Part shown: positions 8,893 to 17,798 of the stretch, piece by piece
Position numbering within the stretch: position 1 is the first letter of the stretch
Layout: every line of letters begins with the position of its first letter
Source of the DNA: Kaistella treverensis
GTDB taxonomy: Bacteria; Bacteroidota; Bacteroidia; Flavobacteriales; Weeksellaceae
Direction of reading: 5' to 3'
Assembly: GCF_900114045.1 (NCBI RefSeq)
Contig: NZ_FORQ01000001.1
Location: forward strand, 496,001 to 560,000
Length of the DNA stretch: 64,000 bases
Notes under the pieces: generated by a model
Databases searched by the model: none
The model's input: the letters and a program-made list of their open reading frames with translations, nothing else
What the model was told of the DNA's origin: nothing
Position numbers and translations under genes: made by a program

Positions 8893-11322
8893 TTAAAGCT
8901 TAAAATCTAATTTGACGTTAAAAAATCTGCCCGTCAGGCGCACTGGAACCGGATAAATATATGCCGAATTCACATCATTCACCCACTGATTTGCGACCGT
9001 ATTATTAATGTTAAATGCATTGAAAATCTGGACACCTAAAGTCAGTTCTTTAAAATTTTCCCAAAAAGCACCATTTATTTTATGGTCTTTCTGATCGATA
9101 AAAACTTTGGACAAACCAATGTCTACACGTTTGTAGGACTGTAATGTTTTTTGGTAACGGTATGGAGCTTCGAAATCCGGCGTTCCGTCAGCCTTGAAAG
9201 TTATAGGTGTTCCACTCGGCAAACCGCTTGAATACAGCAAAGTCAGGTTCACACGCATTGAAGGAAATTTCGGCATATAATCCTGAAAAAACATCGAAAA
9301 CCGGAAGCGCGGATCAGTCGGTCTTGGAATGTAACCTTTATCATTAATATTTTCAAAAACCCGCGCGTAGCTGGCAGAAATCCAGGAATCTACACCTGGA
9401 ACAAATTCACCGAAAAGTCGCGTGTCGAACCCGTATGCGTAACCTTCAGCATTGTTTTTCCCGGAATAGCGGATTCGGATGTTATCCAGATAATACGGGA
9501 TTAAATGATCCATTTTTTTATAATATGCTTCGGTGGTCAGCTTAAACGGACGGTCTACCATTTTAAATTCAAAATCATTTCCGAAAATAAGCTGAAGCGA
9601 ACGCTGCGATTTTATATTCGGATTAAAACTGCCGTCTACATCTTTAATCTCTTTGTAAAATGGTGCCTGGTAATATATTCCACCCGAAAGTTTAAACAGC
9701 ATGTCCAGCTCCCAATCTGGTTTTACAGCGACTTGTGCGCGTGGTGAAATAATGGTTTCATCATTGAAATCCCAATGCGAAGCGCGAACACCTGCGTTGA
9801 CAAAAACACGGTTTTCGTTCCAGTAAAATTTGGTCGAATATTGAGTATAACCGGAAAGACGTGTCGGCTGAATGTTATTTTGCCCGGAAATATGGTATTT
9901 TAAACGTAGATCTGAAGTGTCTAAAGTCCCTGGATTTGCATAATCACGCGGCGAACTATAACCTAAAGAATCCACGAGTTGCCACTCGTTTGTAAGGTCT
10001 TTCAGATTTTCCTTTTCGAATTTAAAACCGGCTTCAAAATCGGTATTTACGTTTGGTGAAAATTTTCCTTTCAGTTGCGAACCGTAGGTTTTTACCTGCA
10101 GATCGTTGCGCGCGTGATCGATCTGCCCACCCACGTCATACGAAGTTACGGGCGCGCCGGTAACCGGATCAAAAGTTTGAAGCAAATAACCTGACGCAAC
10201 CGTATAATATTCGCGTTCACGGTTTTGGTACGCAAAATTATCGAGGCTAAATGACCATTTTTTGCTGGGCTTATAGTTGATGGAAGCCGTGCCCATCATA
10301 TTTTTGTACTGATCGTCTTCTTTTCCGTCATAAAAAACGGTGAGTTTTAAAGGCATTTGCAAAGTTCCGAATTCCACATCTTTTGCTTTCGGCAGCATTT
10401 CATAATCATTTTTGCTCCAATATCCGATGAATGAAACCGCCCATTTTTCATTAAATTTATAATTGATATAACTCTGAAAATCGGTGTATTGCGGATTAAA
10501 ATCGGTTTCCTCATTCAGCGTATTCAAAACCAAATTGGTGTTTCGGTATCTTCCCGAAAACAGCGCGGAAAGCTTTTGATTTTTAGAAGCAAATCCGGTG
10601 GAAAGTCGCGCGCCGATAAAACTCGCTTCACCTGAGACTTCAAATTTCGTCGGTTGACGATAATATATATTTAATGAGGACGACATTTTATCGCCATATT
10701 TGGCTTCAAAACCACCAGCGGAAAAATTGATGGAACCGACCATATCCGGATTGATGATGCTTAAACCTTCCTGCAAAGAATTCCGGATTAAAAACGGGCG
10801 ATAAATCTCAATATCATTAATGTAAATAAGATTTTCATCATAATTTCCACCGCGCACCATGTATTGCGACGAAAGTTCAGCATTGGAATTTACCGAGGGT
10901 AAAGTTTTCAAAAGCCCTTCCACACCCCCGGAAAGTGAGGCAACCTGCTGCGCTTCCTTTGTCGAAATTTCAACCGAGGTCAGATCGGTGATTTTCGGTT
11001 TTCCCTTTTTCTGAAAAACAACTTCCTGTATCGCGACTTCCCGGTTTGCATCAAGAAACAAAACCGTAATATTCTGCACTTTCGGGTTCGGTTTTACCGT
11101 TTTAGAAAAACCAGAAAAATTTGCCTTTTCAACCCGTAAAATCTGTTCCGAATCAGCGACTGGAATGCTTAAAAAACCATTTTGGTCGGTGGAAAAATTT
11201 AGATTGTTATAGGAAACATTTGCTTTAGAAACCGGGCGACCTGCTTCATCCAAAACTTTTAAACTTATTTGCGAGGAAGCAAAAATTGGCAGCAAAAAGA
11301 CGAGAATTTTTATTTTTTTCAA
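8893..11322 (-). CDS. TonB-dependent receptor with N-terminal carboxypeptidase-regulatory-like domain
   Basis: This outer-membrane active-transport receptor has 809 residues. A signal peptide (about 1-17, ending FASSQ) is followed by a beta-sandwich 'CarboxypepD_reg-like' domain at about 18-95 (LKVLDEAGRPVSKANVSY). The plug domain comes next at about 110-225, with LPSVNSNAELSSQYMVRGG and YINDIEIYRPF, then a 22-strand-type barrel ending in ...GRFFNVKLDFKL, with a terminal aromatic/hydrophobic strand. No SusD-like partner is adjacent, so glycan uptake is not indicated; the substrate is unknown. A T-run terminator is shared with the upstream convergent gene. Confidence 0.9.
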   Translation of the reverse strand: MKKIKILVFLLPIFASSQISLKVLDEAGRPVSKANVSYNNLNFSTDQNGFLSIPVADSEQILRVEKANFSGFSKTVKPNPKVQNITVLFLDANREVAIQEVVFQKKGKPKITDLTSVEISTKEAQQVASLSGGVEGLLKTLPSVNSNAELSSQYMVRGGNYDENLIYINDIEIYRPFLIRNSLQEGLSIINPDMVGSINFSAGGFEAKYGDKMSSSLNIYYRQPTKFEVSGEASFIGARLSTGFASKNQKLSALFSGRYRNTNLVLNTLNEETDFNPQYTDFQSYINYKFNEKWAVSFIGYWSKNDYEMLPKAKDVEFGTLQMPLKLTVFYDGKEDDQYKNMMGTASINYKPSKKWSFSLDNFAYQNREREYYTVASGYLLQTFDPVTGAPVTSYDVGGQIDHARNDLQVKTYGSQLKGKFSPNVNTDFEAGFKFEKENLKDLTNEWQLVDSLGYSSPRDYANPGTLDTSDLRLKYHISGQNNIQPTRLSGYTQYSTKFYWNENRVFVNAGVRASHWDFNDETIISPRAQVAVKPDWELDMLFKLSGGIYYQAPFYKEIKDVDGSFNPNIKSQRSLQLIFGNDFEFKMVDRPFKLTTEAYYKKMDHLIPYYLDNIRIRYSGKNNAEGYAYGFDTRLFGEFVPGVDSWISASYARVFENINDKGYIPRPTDPRFRFSMFFQDYMPKFPSMRVNLTLLYSSGLPSGTPITFKADGTPDFEAPYRYQKTLQSYKRVDIGLSKVFIDQKDHKINGAFWENFKELTLGVQIFNAFNINNTVANQWVNDVNSAYIYPVPVRLTGRFFNVKLDFKL

Positions 11323-11422
11323 GGGGAAAATCTAGAATTTAAAGATAACAAAAATCATAGAATTTTATTGAGGAAAATTCGGTGCTTTAAGCCGGTAATT
11401 TTTAATACTACTTAAAAAATTG

Positions 11423-11452
11423 AAAAAAAAAAAAAACGATTACAAAATCGCT
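11423..11452 (-). terminator. kdsA terminator overlapping its stop codon
   Basis: On the minus strand GCGATTTTGTAATCG forms a short hairpin followed by 14 T residues. It overlaps the last codons of kdsA, whose stop is at 11440-11442. An A-run of this length on the plus strand is also a possible slippage site in sequencing. Confidence 0.6.
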
Positions 11453-12249
11453 TCTCTTATTCTGGTTAATTTCTGTAATAATTCTTCGAGTTTATCGAGT
11501 CGAAGCATATTCGCTCCGTCTGAAAGTGCACAGCTTGGATCTGGATGCGTTTCAATGAAAAGTCCATCTGCGCCGACGGCAATACCTGCTTTTGCGATGG
11601 TTTCAATAAGTTCCGGTCGGCCGCCGGTTACACCCGAGCTTTGGTTCGGCTGCTGCAAAGAATGCGTGACATCCAAAATTACCGGCGCATAATTTTGCAT
11701 TGTCGGGATTCCGCGGAAGTCTACGACCAAATCGGTGTAACCAAAAGAATTTCCTCTTTCAATAATTGCGGTTTTGGGATTGCCCGAATCATGAACTTTT
11801 TCTACCGCAAACTGCATGGATTCCGGTGAAAGAAACTGGCCTTTTTTCAAGCTTACACATTTTCCCGTTTTTGCCGCCGCAATAAGCAAATCTGTCTGCC
11901 GAACCAAAAAAGCCGGAATTTGAAGGACATCAACGTAATTTGCTGCTAAAGCCGCATGTTCATTTTCGTGAATATCAGTTGTGGTCGGGATGTTGAAAGT
12001 TTCACCAACTTTCTTTAAAATTTCCAGAGATTTTTCCTCGCCAATCGTTGTAAAAGAATCGACGCGGCTGCGGTTGGCTTTTTTAAAACTTCCTTTAAAA
12101 ATATACGGTATCTGATATTTATTTGTCATTTCCAACACTTTTTCGGCGATATTCAGCGCCATTTCTTCACCTTCGATAATGCACGGACCGGCGATGAGAA
12201 AAAAGTTTTTCGAATCTTTGTGGTGAATATTTTCTAAATACTGAATCAT
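11440..12249 (-). CDS. kdsA: 3-deoxy-8-phosphooctulonate synthase (Kdo-8-P synthase)
   Basis: KdsA condenses arabinose-5-phosphate with phosphoenolpyruvate to make Kdo-8-phosphate for the LPS inner core. The 269 residues show LIAGPCIIEGEEMAL, KGSFKKANRSR, the loop with TTTDIHE, and DVTHSLQQP. Near the end come FIETHPDPSCALSDGANML. The cysteine in the first motif and the His, Glu and Asp of the later ones match the ligand set of the metal-dependent KdsA class (Aquifex type), not the metal-free E. coli class. It starts at ATG 12249. It is a lone gene here, without kdsB, kdsC or kdsD beside it. Confidence 0.93.
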   Translation of the reverse strand: MIQYLENIHHKDSKNFFLIAGPCIIEGEEMALNIAEKVLEMTNKYQIPYIFKGSFKKANRSRVDSFTTIGEEKSLEILKKVGETFNIPTTTDIHENEHAALAANYVDVLQIPAFLVRQTDLLIAAAKTGKCVSLKKGQFLSPESMQFAVEKVHDSGNPKTAIIERGNSFGYTDLVVDFRGIPTMQNYAPVILDVTHSLQQPNQSSGVTGGRPELIETIAKAGIAVGADGLFIETHPDPSCALSDGANMLRLDKLEELLQKLTRIREAIL

Positions 12250-12281
12250 GATAATCGTTTTTAAAGGAAATTGATAAGGTG

Positions 12282-12289
12282 CAAAAATA
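12282..12289 (-). promoter_or_regulatory. Putative kdsA promoter -7 box
   Basis: On the minus strand TATTTTTG matches TAnnTTTG and lies 32 bp upstream of the kdsA ATG. No clear TTG is seen at 19-21 bp spacing. Confidence 0.45.
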
Positions 12290-12349
12290 CGGATTTTCTG
12301 TTTGAAAAAATTTGCCGCTATTTGAGGCTTTTTTTAGTTTTTGCTAAAG

Positions 12350-12874
12350 CTAAAATTTCAGCGCAATTTTTTCCAGCGTGTTGATATTTCTGCTGGTGAG
12401 TTTTTCTTTAAAATTTTTGTTGCCGAGGATTTTACCAAAATCAGAATCCAGCGTGTTACCTTTTTCGACCTGCCAATAAAAATCATCATCGATTAAAATT
12501 CCTTTTTCACCTTCACTTTTTTGACAGGTTTCAAACTTTTCTTTCAAAAGTGAAGCGGTATTTTCTGCGGTGATAAAAACGTAGTTGTGAAAATTATTGG
12601 TCGCTTCAAAGGGATTTTTTTCCAAAATTTCTTTAACCTCGTTTTCCGTTTTTAAAAACAAAAACGCTTCGTAATTGAAATGCGAACTTAGCTCTTTTTC
12701 TAATGTCGTTTTTAATTCAGTTTCAGTTTTTTCGGAGGAAAACAAAATATTTCCGGTGGCTAAAACCGAAGAAACTTGCATCATACCGACATTTCTAAAA
12801 ACCTCGCAAACTTCAGCCATTTTCATTCGGGTTCCGTTGACATTTATTCCGCGCAGAAAAGCACAATATTTCAT
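12350..12874 (-). CDS. DUF1697 family protein
   Basis: The 174-residue protein has the family signature at its start: YCAFLRGINVNGTRMKM, then VLATGNILFSS at about 38-48. The function of DUF1697 is not established; it is a small cytosolic alpha/beta protein found across bacteria. No signal or membrane segment is visible. The gene follows DUF2723 on the same strand but is separated from it by a strong terminator, so it is probably transcribed on its own. Confidence 0.88.
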   Translation of the reverse strand: MKYCAFLRGINVNGTRMKMAEVCEVFRNVGMMQVSSVLATGNILFSSEKTETELKTTLEKELSSHFNYEAFLFLKTENEVKEILEKNPFEATNNFHNYVFITAENTASLLKEKFETCQKSEGEKGILIDDDFYWQVEKGNTLDSDFGKILGNKNFKEKLTSRNINTLEKIALKF

Positions 12875-12894
12875 TTTTAATTTTTTTTAAAGAT

Positions 12895-12923
12895 AAAAAA
12901 AAGAGCAACCAGGTTGCTCTTTA
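12895..12923 (-). terminator. Terminator of the DUF2723 gene
   Basis: AAAGAGCAACC and GGTTGCTCTTT are an 11-bp perfect inverted repeat separated by one base, and on the minus strand a T-run follows. It lies 22 bp after the DUF2723 stop and overlaps no gene. Confidence 0.85.
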
Positions 12924-12944
12924 AAATTAATATATTAAGACATT

Positions 12945-15900
12945 TTACTGTGTAGCTTTCATTATTGCCGCGGTAATCTGACTTTCTTTTTCTTTAGCGT
13001 AAGTAGAATCGTAGGGATTCATCACATCGAAAAGATAGGTGTAGAACGGCGTTATTTTCTGTACTTTTTCCGCTTCGTTATAGGCTTTTTCTTTGCCCAT
13101 GGTCTGCAAATCCAAAATGAAATTGTTGAATTTCTTATCAATCGGTTCCAGAGATTTTACGAGATAATCATACGCTTTATTTTTCTGGCCGCTTTTTTCA
13201 TAAGCATCAGCAACAGCACCAACCACAAGTGAATATTCCATTGGTTTCGTGCGCATCTGGCGTGCTGCAAAGCGCTGCTCCTGTTCGGTTAAACTTGTAT
13301 AGTAATCGTACTCGCTGAAAATTCCTTTTTTGAGTTCTTCTGCGAGTTTCAAACCTTTTTGCTCCTGCCCCGCAACGATATAGCCATACACCATGGAACT
13401 CAATGATCGCGGATCATTATATTTCTGAACAGGAATTTCCCGCGAAGCCAGATCAAGCATTTCAAGCGCTTTCTGTTTTTCACCCGCCACTGCCAGGGCT
13501 TCTGCAGCGCGGCTTGCCGAACTTCGGTAACTAACAATGTTCTGCGTACAGGTTTCATCGAAATGAACATTTAAATCTTTGAAATTGCCCCAACGGTAAT
13601 TTTTCACAATATTGTAAAGCGAGTTCGCGTCTACTCTACCCATTTCACCATCTTCACGCTCCGGAGTTTTTATGGGAACCAAACGGTAACTGAAACCGTC
13701 AAACTGCAAATAATCGCCTAAATAGAAGATATTTTCCGGATCGTAAATTCCGCCTGACGAAAAATTTATGGGTCTTTTCCAGTCAAAATTTGCTAAAATA
13801 TCAAGCAATATCAGGTTGTTTTTGAACATGCTGGAGCTTTTGTACTCAATGGTAATCTGATCTGCAGCCAATCCTAAATCCTGTGCTTTAATCGTCCCGG
13901 ATTTTACCGCGTTCGCTTTATTAACCGGTAAAACAAACTTCGAAACTGGCAGGAAATTGAATTTTTCATATTTTTCATCTCCGAAGATCATTTTTAAGAT
14001 CTCATCTTTTTCTTCAGATTTATTTTTAATGAAATTCACTGCTTCTTTGACCGTCATGGAATCATTGGTAAGATATTTTTTGAAATTTGCAAATGCAGTT
14101 TCCGGCGCGCCCTGGTCTTTTAAATTAGCAAAAATATTTTCCCAGTCTTTCGGCGTCATCAGATAGATCTGGTCATTGGTACCGTCGCGGTAATCCTCGT
14201 GAGTAAATACCGAGGGAACCGGCATTGAATTGTAAGTTCGTCTTTTAACCTGATCGATATTCCACGGCGTGGAAAGCAAGGTGAAATTCACCACTTTTAC
14301 ATCATCGCGCAAGCCCGATGTTTCCTGCATTCCCCAGATCGGATAGGTGTCGTTATCGCCGTAAACGAAGAGGATGTCGTTTTTCGGTAAAGATTTTAAA
14401 GTTGAATAAGCATAATCGTACGCCGCATACCGTTCGCTGCGGTCATGAAAGTTATAATTCTGAAAGCCCATCATTAATGGAATCCCGAGTAAAATTACTC
14501 CTGCGCCAATATTCAAGGCGTTGGATTTTATTTTTTCCTGCAAATACCAGAGAATGGCGCCCGCGCCTAAACCGATCCAGATTGAAAAGGCGAAAAAGGA
14601 GCCGACCATTGCGTAATCTCTTTCCCGAACCTCAAAAGGTTTCACACCGGTGTAAAAAATAATCCCAACACTGGTAATGATAAAAAGCGATAAAATGGCA
14701 TAAAAGCGCCCAAAATCCCGGTTGAGCTGGAAAAAGAAACCGATAATTCCTAGCATCAATGGAAGGAAAAAGAAAGCAACTGTGCTTTCGTTTTTAAACT
14801 TAGCCGGCATTTTTGATTGGTCGCCGTACAGCGCATTATCGATGAATGAAATCCCGGAAATCCAGTTTCCGCGGTTATTTTCCATATTTCCTTCAAGGTC
14901 ATTCTGGCGACCTACAAAATTCCACATCAGATAACGTACAAAATAATATCCGTTCTGAAAGGTGAAAAAATAATCTAAATTCTGACCTAAAGATGGCCGC
15001 TGGACATTTATTAAATTATAAGGTTTTACCTCGAGATAATCCTGTGCTTTGATGGTTCCGTCATCAAATTTTCGGCGTAGATCCTCAAATATTTTTTTAG
15101 CTTCGGGACTGTCTGCAAGTTCAGGATTGTCGTAATTAAAAGAAAAATCCGGTGCGCCGTACATCGAAATGTAATTTTGCATCACAGCTTTATCCTCGCT
15201 GAACATGCGCGGAAGTAAACTTACATGGTCGTCGCTGTAAACATAATTAAAGCGTTCACCAACCTGGCGGTAAGTTCCGGATGTTTCGTCTTTTTCGTAA
15301 ACAACGCCTGTTTTATTGCTTTTATAACTTCCATCTTCATTTTTCTGAATTCCGTTCGCATCTAAATAAGCGGTGTAATTCTGGCCATAAGCCGTGGGCC
15401 AGTCACCATATTGCTCACGGTTGTAATAATCCAGCATTCCGATGGCGGTATCCGGATTGTTCAGGTTCATCGGCGGATTTGCATTTGCACGGATTGGGAT
15501 TACCATCCAGCAAGAAAAACCAATCATCATATAAATTACCGAAAGCGCGATGGTCTGGTAAATATTTTTGCGGGTTTTTCGGGCATATTTTAAGCCGTAG
15601 TAAAATATAGCGGTCAATAAAATAAACGCGATTACCGTTCCGGAATGGAAAGGAAGTCCGAGACCGTTTACCGCGAAAATTTCCAAACGACCAAAAATGG
15701 TCATTATAAGGGGAAATATTCCTTTGAAAACAATTGCTAAAATAAACAGTGTAATAAGGTTTGCCCACAGAAAAGATTTCCAGGAAAACTCATAATTTCT
15801 GCTGTAATAAATAAAGCAAATCGCCGGAATCGCTAGCATACACATCATGTGAACGCCGATCGATAAACCGATGACGAAGAATATCAAAATTATCCAACGC

Positions 15901-16430
15901 TCATTATCCTGCGCGTGATATTCATTTTCCCATTTGGTAATCAGCCAAACCAAAAGCGCGATAAACAGAGTCGCCATGGAATAAACTTCACCTTCAACAG
16001 CGGAAAACCAAAAAGTATCTGAAAAAGTAAACGCAAGAGCACCAATGACGCCAGCAAATAAAATGGATATTTCCTGATGTTTTGTGACATCGCTAAACTC
16101 TTTGTGCAAAAGCCGGCGAACCAAATGTGTGATGATCCAAAACAGAAAAAGTATCGTAAAAGCACTGAATAAAGCAGACATGGCATTAATCACCACCGAA
16201 TAATTTTCCACATTGCCAAAAGCAAACATGGCCGCAACTGCACCAACAATCTGGAAAAGCGCTGCGCCCGGGGCGTGCGTCACTTCCAGCTTTACCGCGG
16301 ACGAAATATATTCGCCGGTGTCCCAGAAGCTAAAATTCGGTTCGATTGTCGAGAGATAGGTAAAAAATGCGATGGTAAAAACGACCCATCCGATGATGGT
16401 ATTCCATTGCTTAAAGGACCAATTTTTCAT
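12945..16430 (-). CDS. DUF2723 multi-spanning membrane protein, glycosyltransferase-like
   Basis: The 1161-residue protein begins with a membrane segment (WNTIIGWVVFTIAFFTYL). The first luminal loop has an acidic motif, FWDTGEYISSAVKLEVTHAPG, as in DUF2723 and in GT-C protein mannosyltransferases. About a dozen hydrophobic segments fall within residues 1-340 and 560-680. The C-terminal half (about 680-1161) is soluble and, at about 960-1130, helical and repeat-like (AAEALAVAGEKQKALEMLDLA), as in TPR folds. Family knowledge suggests an envelope sugar or lipid transfer role; the substrate is unknown. The start at 16430 fits MKNWSFKQWNTII. Confidence 0.82.
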   Translation of the reverse strand: MKNWSFKQWNTIIGWVVFTIAFFTYLSTIEPNFSFWDTGEYISSAVKLEVTHAPGAALFQIVGAVAAMFAFGNVENYSVVINAMSALFSAFTILFLFWIITHLVRRLLHKEFSDVTKHQEISILFAGVIGALAFTFSDTFWFSAVEGEVYSMATLFIALLVWLITKWENEYHAQDNERWIILIFFVIGLSIGVHMMCMLAIPAICFIYYSRNYEFSWKSFLWANLITLFILAIVFKGIFPLIMTIFGRLEIFAVNGLGLPFHSGTVIAFILLTAIFYYGLKYARKTRKNIYQTIALSVIYMMIGFSCWMVIPIRANANPPMNLNNPDTAIGMLDYYNREQYGDWPTAYGQNYTAYLDANGIQKNEDGSYKSNKTGVVYEKDETSGTYRQVGERFNYVYSDDHVSLLPRMFSEDKAVMQNYISMYGAPDFSFNYDNPELADSPEAKKIFEDLRRKFDDGTIKAQDYLEVKPYNLINVQRPSLGQNLDYFFTFQNGYYFVRYLMWNFVGRQNDLEGNMENNRGNWISGISFIDNALYGDQSKMPAKFKNESTVAFFFLPLMLGIIGFFFQLNRDFGRFYAILSLFIITSVGIIFYTGVKPFEVRERDYAMVGSFFAFSIWIGLGAGAILWYLQEKIKSNALNIGAGVILLGIPLMMGFQNYNFHDRSERYAAYDYAYSTLKSLPKNDILFVYGDNDTYPIWGMQETSGLRDDVKVVNFTLLSTPWNIDQVKRRTYNSMPVPSVFTHEDYRDGTNDQIYLMTPKDWENIFANLKDQGAPETAFANFKKYLTNDSMTVKEAVNFIKNKSEEKDEILKMIFGDEKYEKFNFLPVSKFVLPVNKANAVKSGTIKAQDLGLAADQITIEYKSSSMFKNNLILLDILANFDWKRPINFSSGGIYDPENIFYLGDYLQFDGFSYRLVPIKTPEREDGEMGRVDANSLYNIVKNYRWGNFKDLNVHFDETCTQNIVSYRSSASRAAEALAVAGEKQKALEMLDLASREIPVQKYNDPRSLSSMVYGYIVAGQEQKGLKLAEELKKGIFSEYDYYTSLTEQEQRFAARQMRTKPMEYSLVVGAVADAYEKSGQKNKAYDYLVKSLEPIDKKFNNFILDLQTMGKEKAYNEAEKVQKITPFYTYLFDVMNPYDSTYAKEKESQITAAIMKATQ

Positions 16431-16594
16431 AGTTTAATTTCAATCTTGCGAAAATAGCGTTTTTAACTTATTATCTAATCTTTTTAACAAAATTTAAACC
16501 TGCGATTAGTTTTTGTGACGTACTTAATTATAGCTAATTAGATTTAAGGATATGCGATTTTACACTGCCAGGTTGTGACAAACTTGGACAGAAA

Positions 16595-16625
16595 TTGTTA
16601 AGTTATTAAATTTTTAGTATTTTTG
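16595..16625 (+). promoter_or_regulatory. Strong Bacteroidetes promoter of the cysteine-synthase-like gene
   Basis: TTG at 16595-16597 and TATTTTTG at 16618-16625 are separated by 20 bp, a full match to the TTG-N19/20-TAnnTTTG promoter. The start codon is 31 bp beyond the -7 box. The 226-bp gap between the divergent DUF2723 start and this gene also holds two TAATTA words at 16525-16540, a possible regulator site. Confidence 0.75.
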
Positions 16626-16656
16626 CAATCGATTTTATAGAGAAAAAAGAAGTACC

Positions 16657-17694
16657 ATGACTAATGTTTACGATAATATTCTGGGTTTAATCGGTAACAC
16701 TCCTTTGGTAAAACTGAACGAGGTTACAAAGGATATTCCGGCGACTGTTTATGCGAAACTGGAGTCATATAACCCGGGGCATTCGACCAAAGACAGAATT
16801 GCCTTTCACATTATTGAAGCAGCGGAGAAAAAAGGGCTATTACAACCTGGTTCTACCGTCGTGGAAACCACTTCGGGTAACACCGGATTTTCTATCGCGA
16901 TGGTTTGTATAATCAAAGGCTATAAATGTATTTTAGCCGTAAGCGATAAAACGAAAAAGGAAAAAATTGCTTATTTAAAAGCTTTGGGCGCTACGGTTTA
17001 TATTTGCCCAGCGAATGTGGCTGCAGATGATCCACGCTCCTATTATGAAGTTGCAAAAAGAATTGCGGAGGAAACACCAAATTCCATCTATATCAACCAA
17101 TATTTTAACGAGCTGAATATTGATGCGCATTACCGAACCACCGGACCGGAAATCTGGGAACAGACGGAAGGTAAAATTACACATCTCTTCGCTTGCACCG
17201 GAACCGGCGGAACGCTTTCCGGCTCAGCAAAGTTTTTGAAAGAAAAAAATCCGGATATTAAAATCATAGGTGTTGATGCTTCAGGCTCTATTTTAAAAAG
17301 TTTTCACGAAACCGGCGAGATTCATAAGGAAGATATTCATCCGTACCAGATCGAAGGAATGGGAAAAAATTTAATTCCAGGAGCTTTGCTTTTTGATAAA
17401 GTTGATGAATTTGTTCGCGTTAACGACGAAATGTCCGCGTACCGAACACGTGAAATCGCTTTGAAAGAAGCAATTATGGGCGGCTATACATCCGGAGCTG
17501 TGACACAAGGTCTTCTGCAATATGCGAACTCTCACGAATTCCAAAAAAATGACGTTGTAGTGGCTATTTTTCCGGATCACGGTTCACGATACATCACGAA
17601 AGTTTACAGTGATGAATGGATGGCGGAACAGGGATTTGTCAATAATTGCGTACACAATTACGACGAAGTGTACAAAACTGAGATCATTAAATAA
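16657..17694 (+). CDS. PLP-dependent cysteine-synthase-like enzyme; probable cysteate synthase (capnine pathway)
   Basis: This fold type II PLP enzyme of 345 residues has the Schiff-base lysine region NPGHSTKDR at about 40-48. The substrate loop TTSGNTG lies at about 70-76 and the phosphate cup at CTGTGGTLSGS. By sequence alone it could be an O-acetylserine or cystathionine-type synthase. Its neighbour is an AONS/SPT-family acyltransferase. In Bacteroidetes that make sulfonolipids, such a pair supplies cysteate (from O-phosphoserine and sulfite) and condenses it with acyl thioester. I therefore infer a cysteate synthase; plain cysteine synthesis remains possible. A T-run terminator follows, yet the next gene is only 104 bp away. 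Confidence 0.75.
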   Translation: MTNVYDNILGLIGNTPLVKLNEVTKDIPATVYAKLESYNPGHSTKDRIAFHIIEAAEKKGLLQPGSTVVETTSGNTGFSIAMVCIIKGYKCILAVSDKTKKEKIAYLKALGATVYICPANVAADDPRSYYEVAKRIAEETPNSIYINQYFNELNIDAHYRTTGPEIWEQTEGKITHLFACTGTGGTLSGSAKFLKEKNPDIKIIGVDASGSILKSFHETGEIHKEDIHPYQIEGMGKNLIPGALLFDKVDEFVRVNDEMSAYRTREIALKEAIMGGYTSGAVTQGLLQYANSHEFQKNDVVVAIFPDHGSRYITKVYSDEWMAEQGFVNNCVHNYDEVYKTEIIK

Positions 17695-17717
17695 ATTATC
17701 CTCTGCATAGCAAGATT

Positions 17718-17753
17718 ACAAAACCTTTTTGTCGTTGTACAGAAGGTTTTTTT
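17718..17753 (+). terminator. Terminator between the two capnine-type genes
   Basis: AAAACCTT at 17720-17727 pairs with AAGGTTTT at 17743-17750, followed by more T. It separates the cysteine-synthase-like gene from the acyltransferase, so the pair is probably not a simple operon. Confidence 0.6.
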
Positions 17754-17766
17754 ACTTTAATTTAAT

Positions 17767-17774
17767 TAACTTTG
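17767..17774 (+). promoter_or_regulatory. Putative promoter -7 box of the acyltransferase gene
   Basis: TAACTTTG matches TAnnTTTG 24 bp before the ATG at 17799. No TTG lies at ideal spacing. Together with the upstream terminator it suggests separate transcription. Confidence 0.45.
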
Positions 17775-17798
17775 ATACTTTAAAAATAATAAAAAATA

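Noticed and set aside
14318-14662. Plus-strand frame opposite DUF2723
   Set aside because: An arginine-rich shadow of the membrane-protein codons with no start context.
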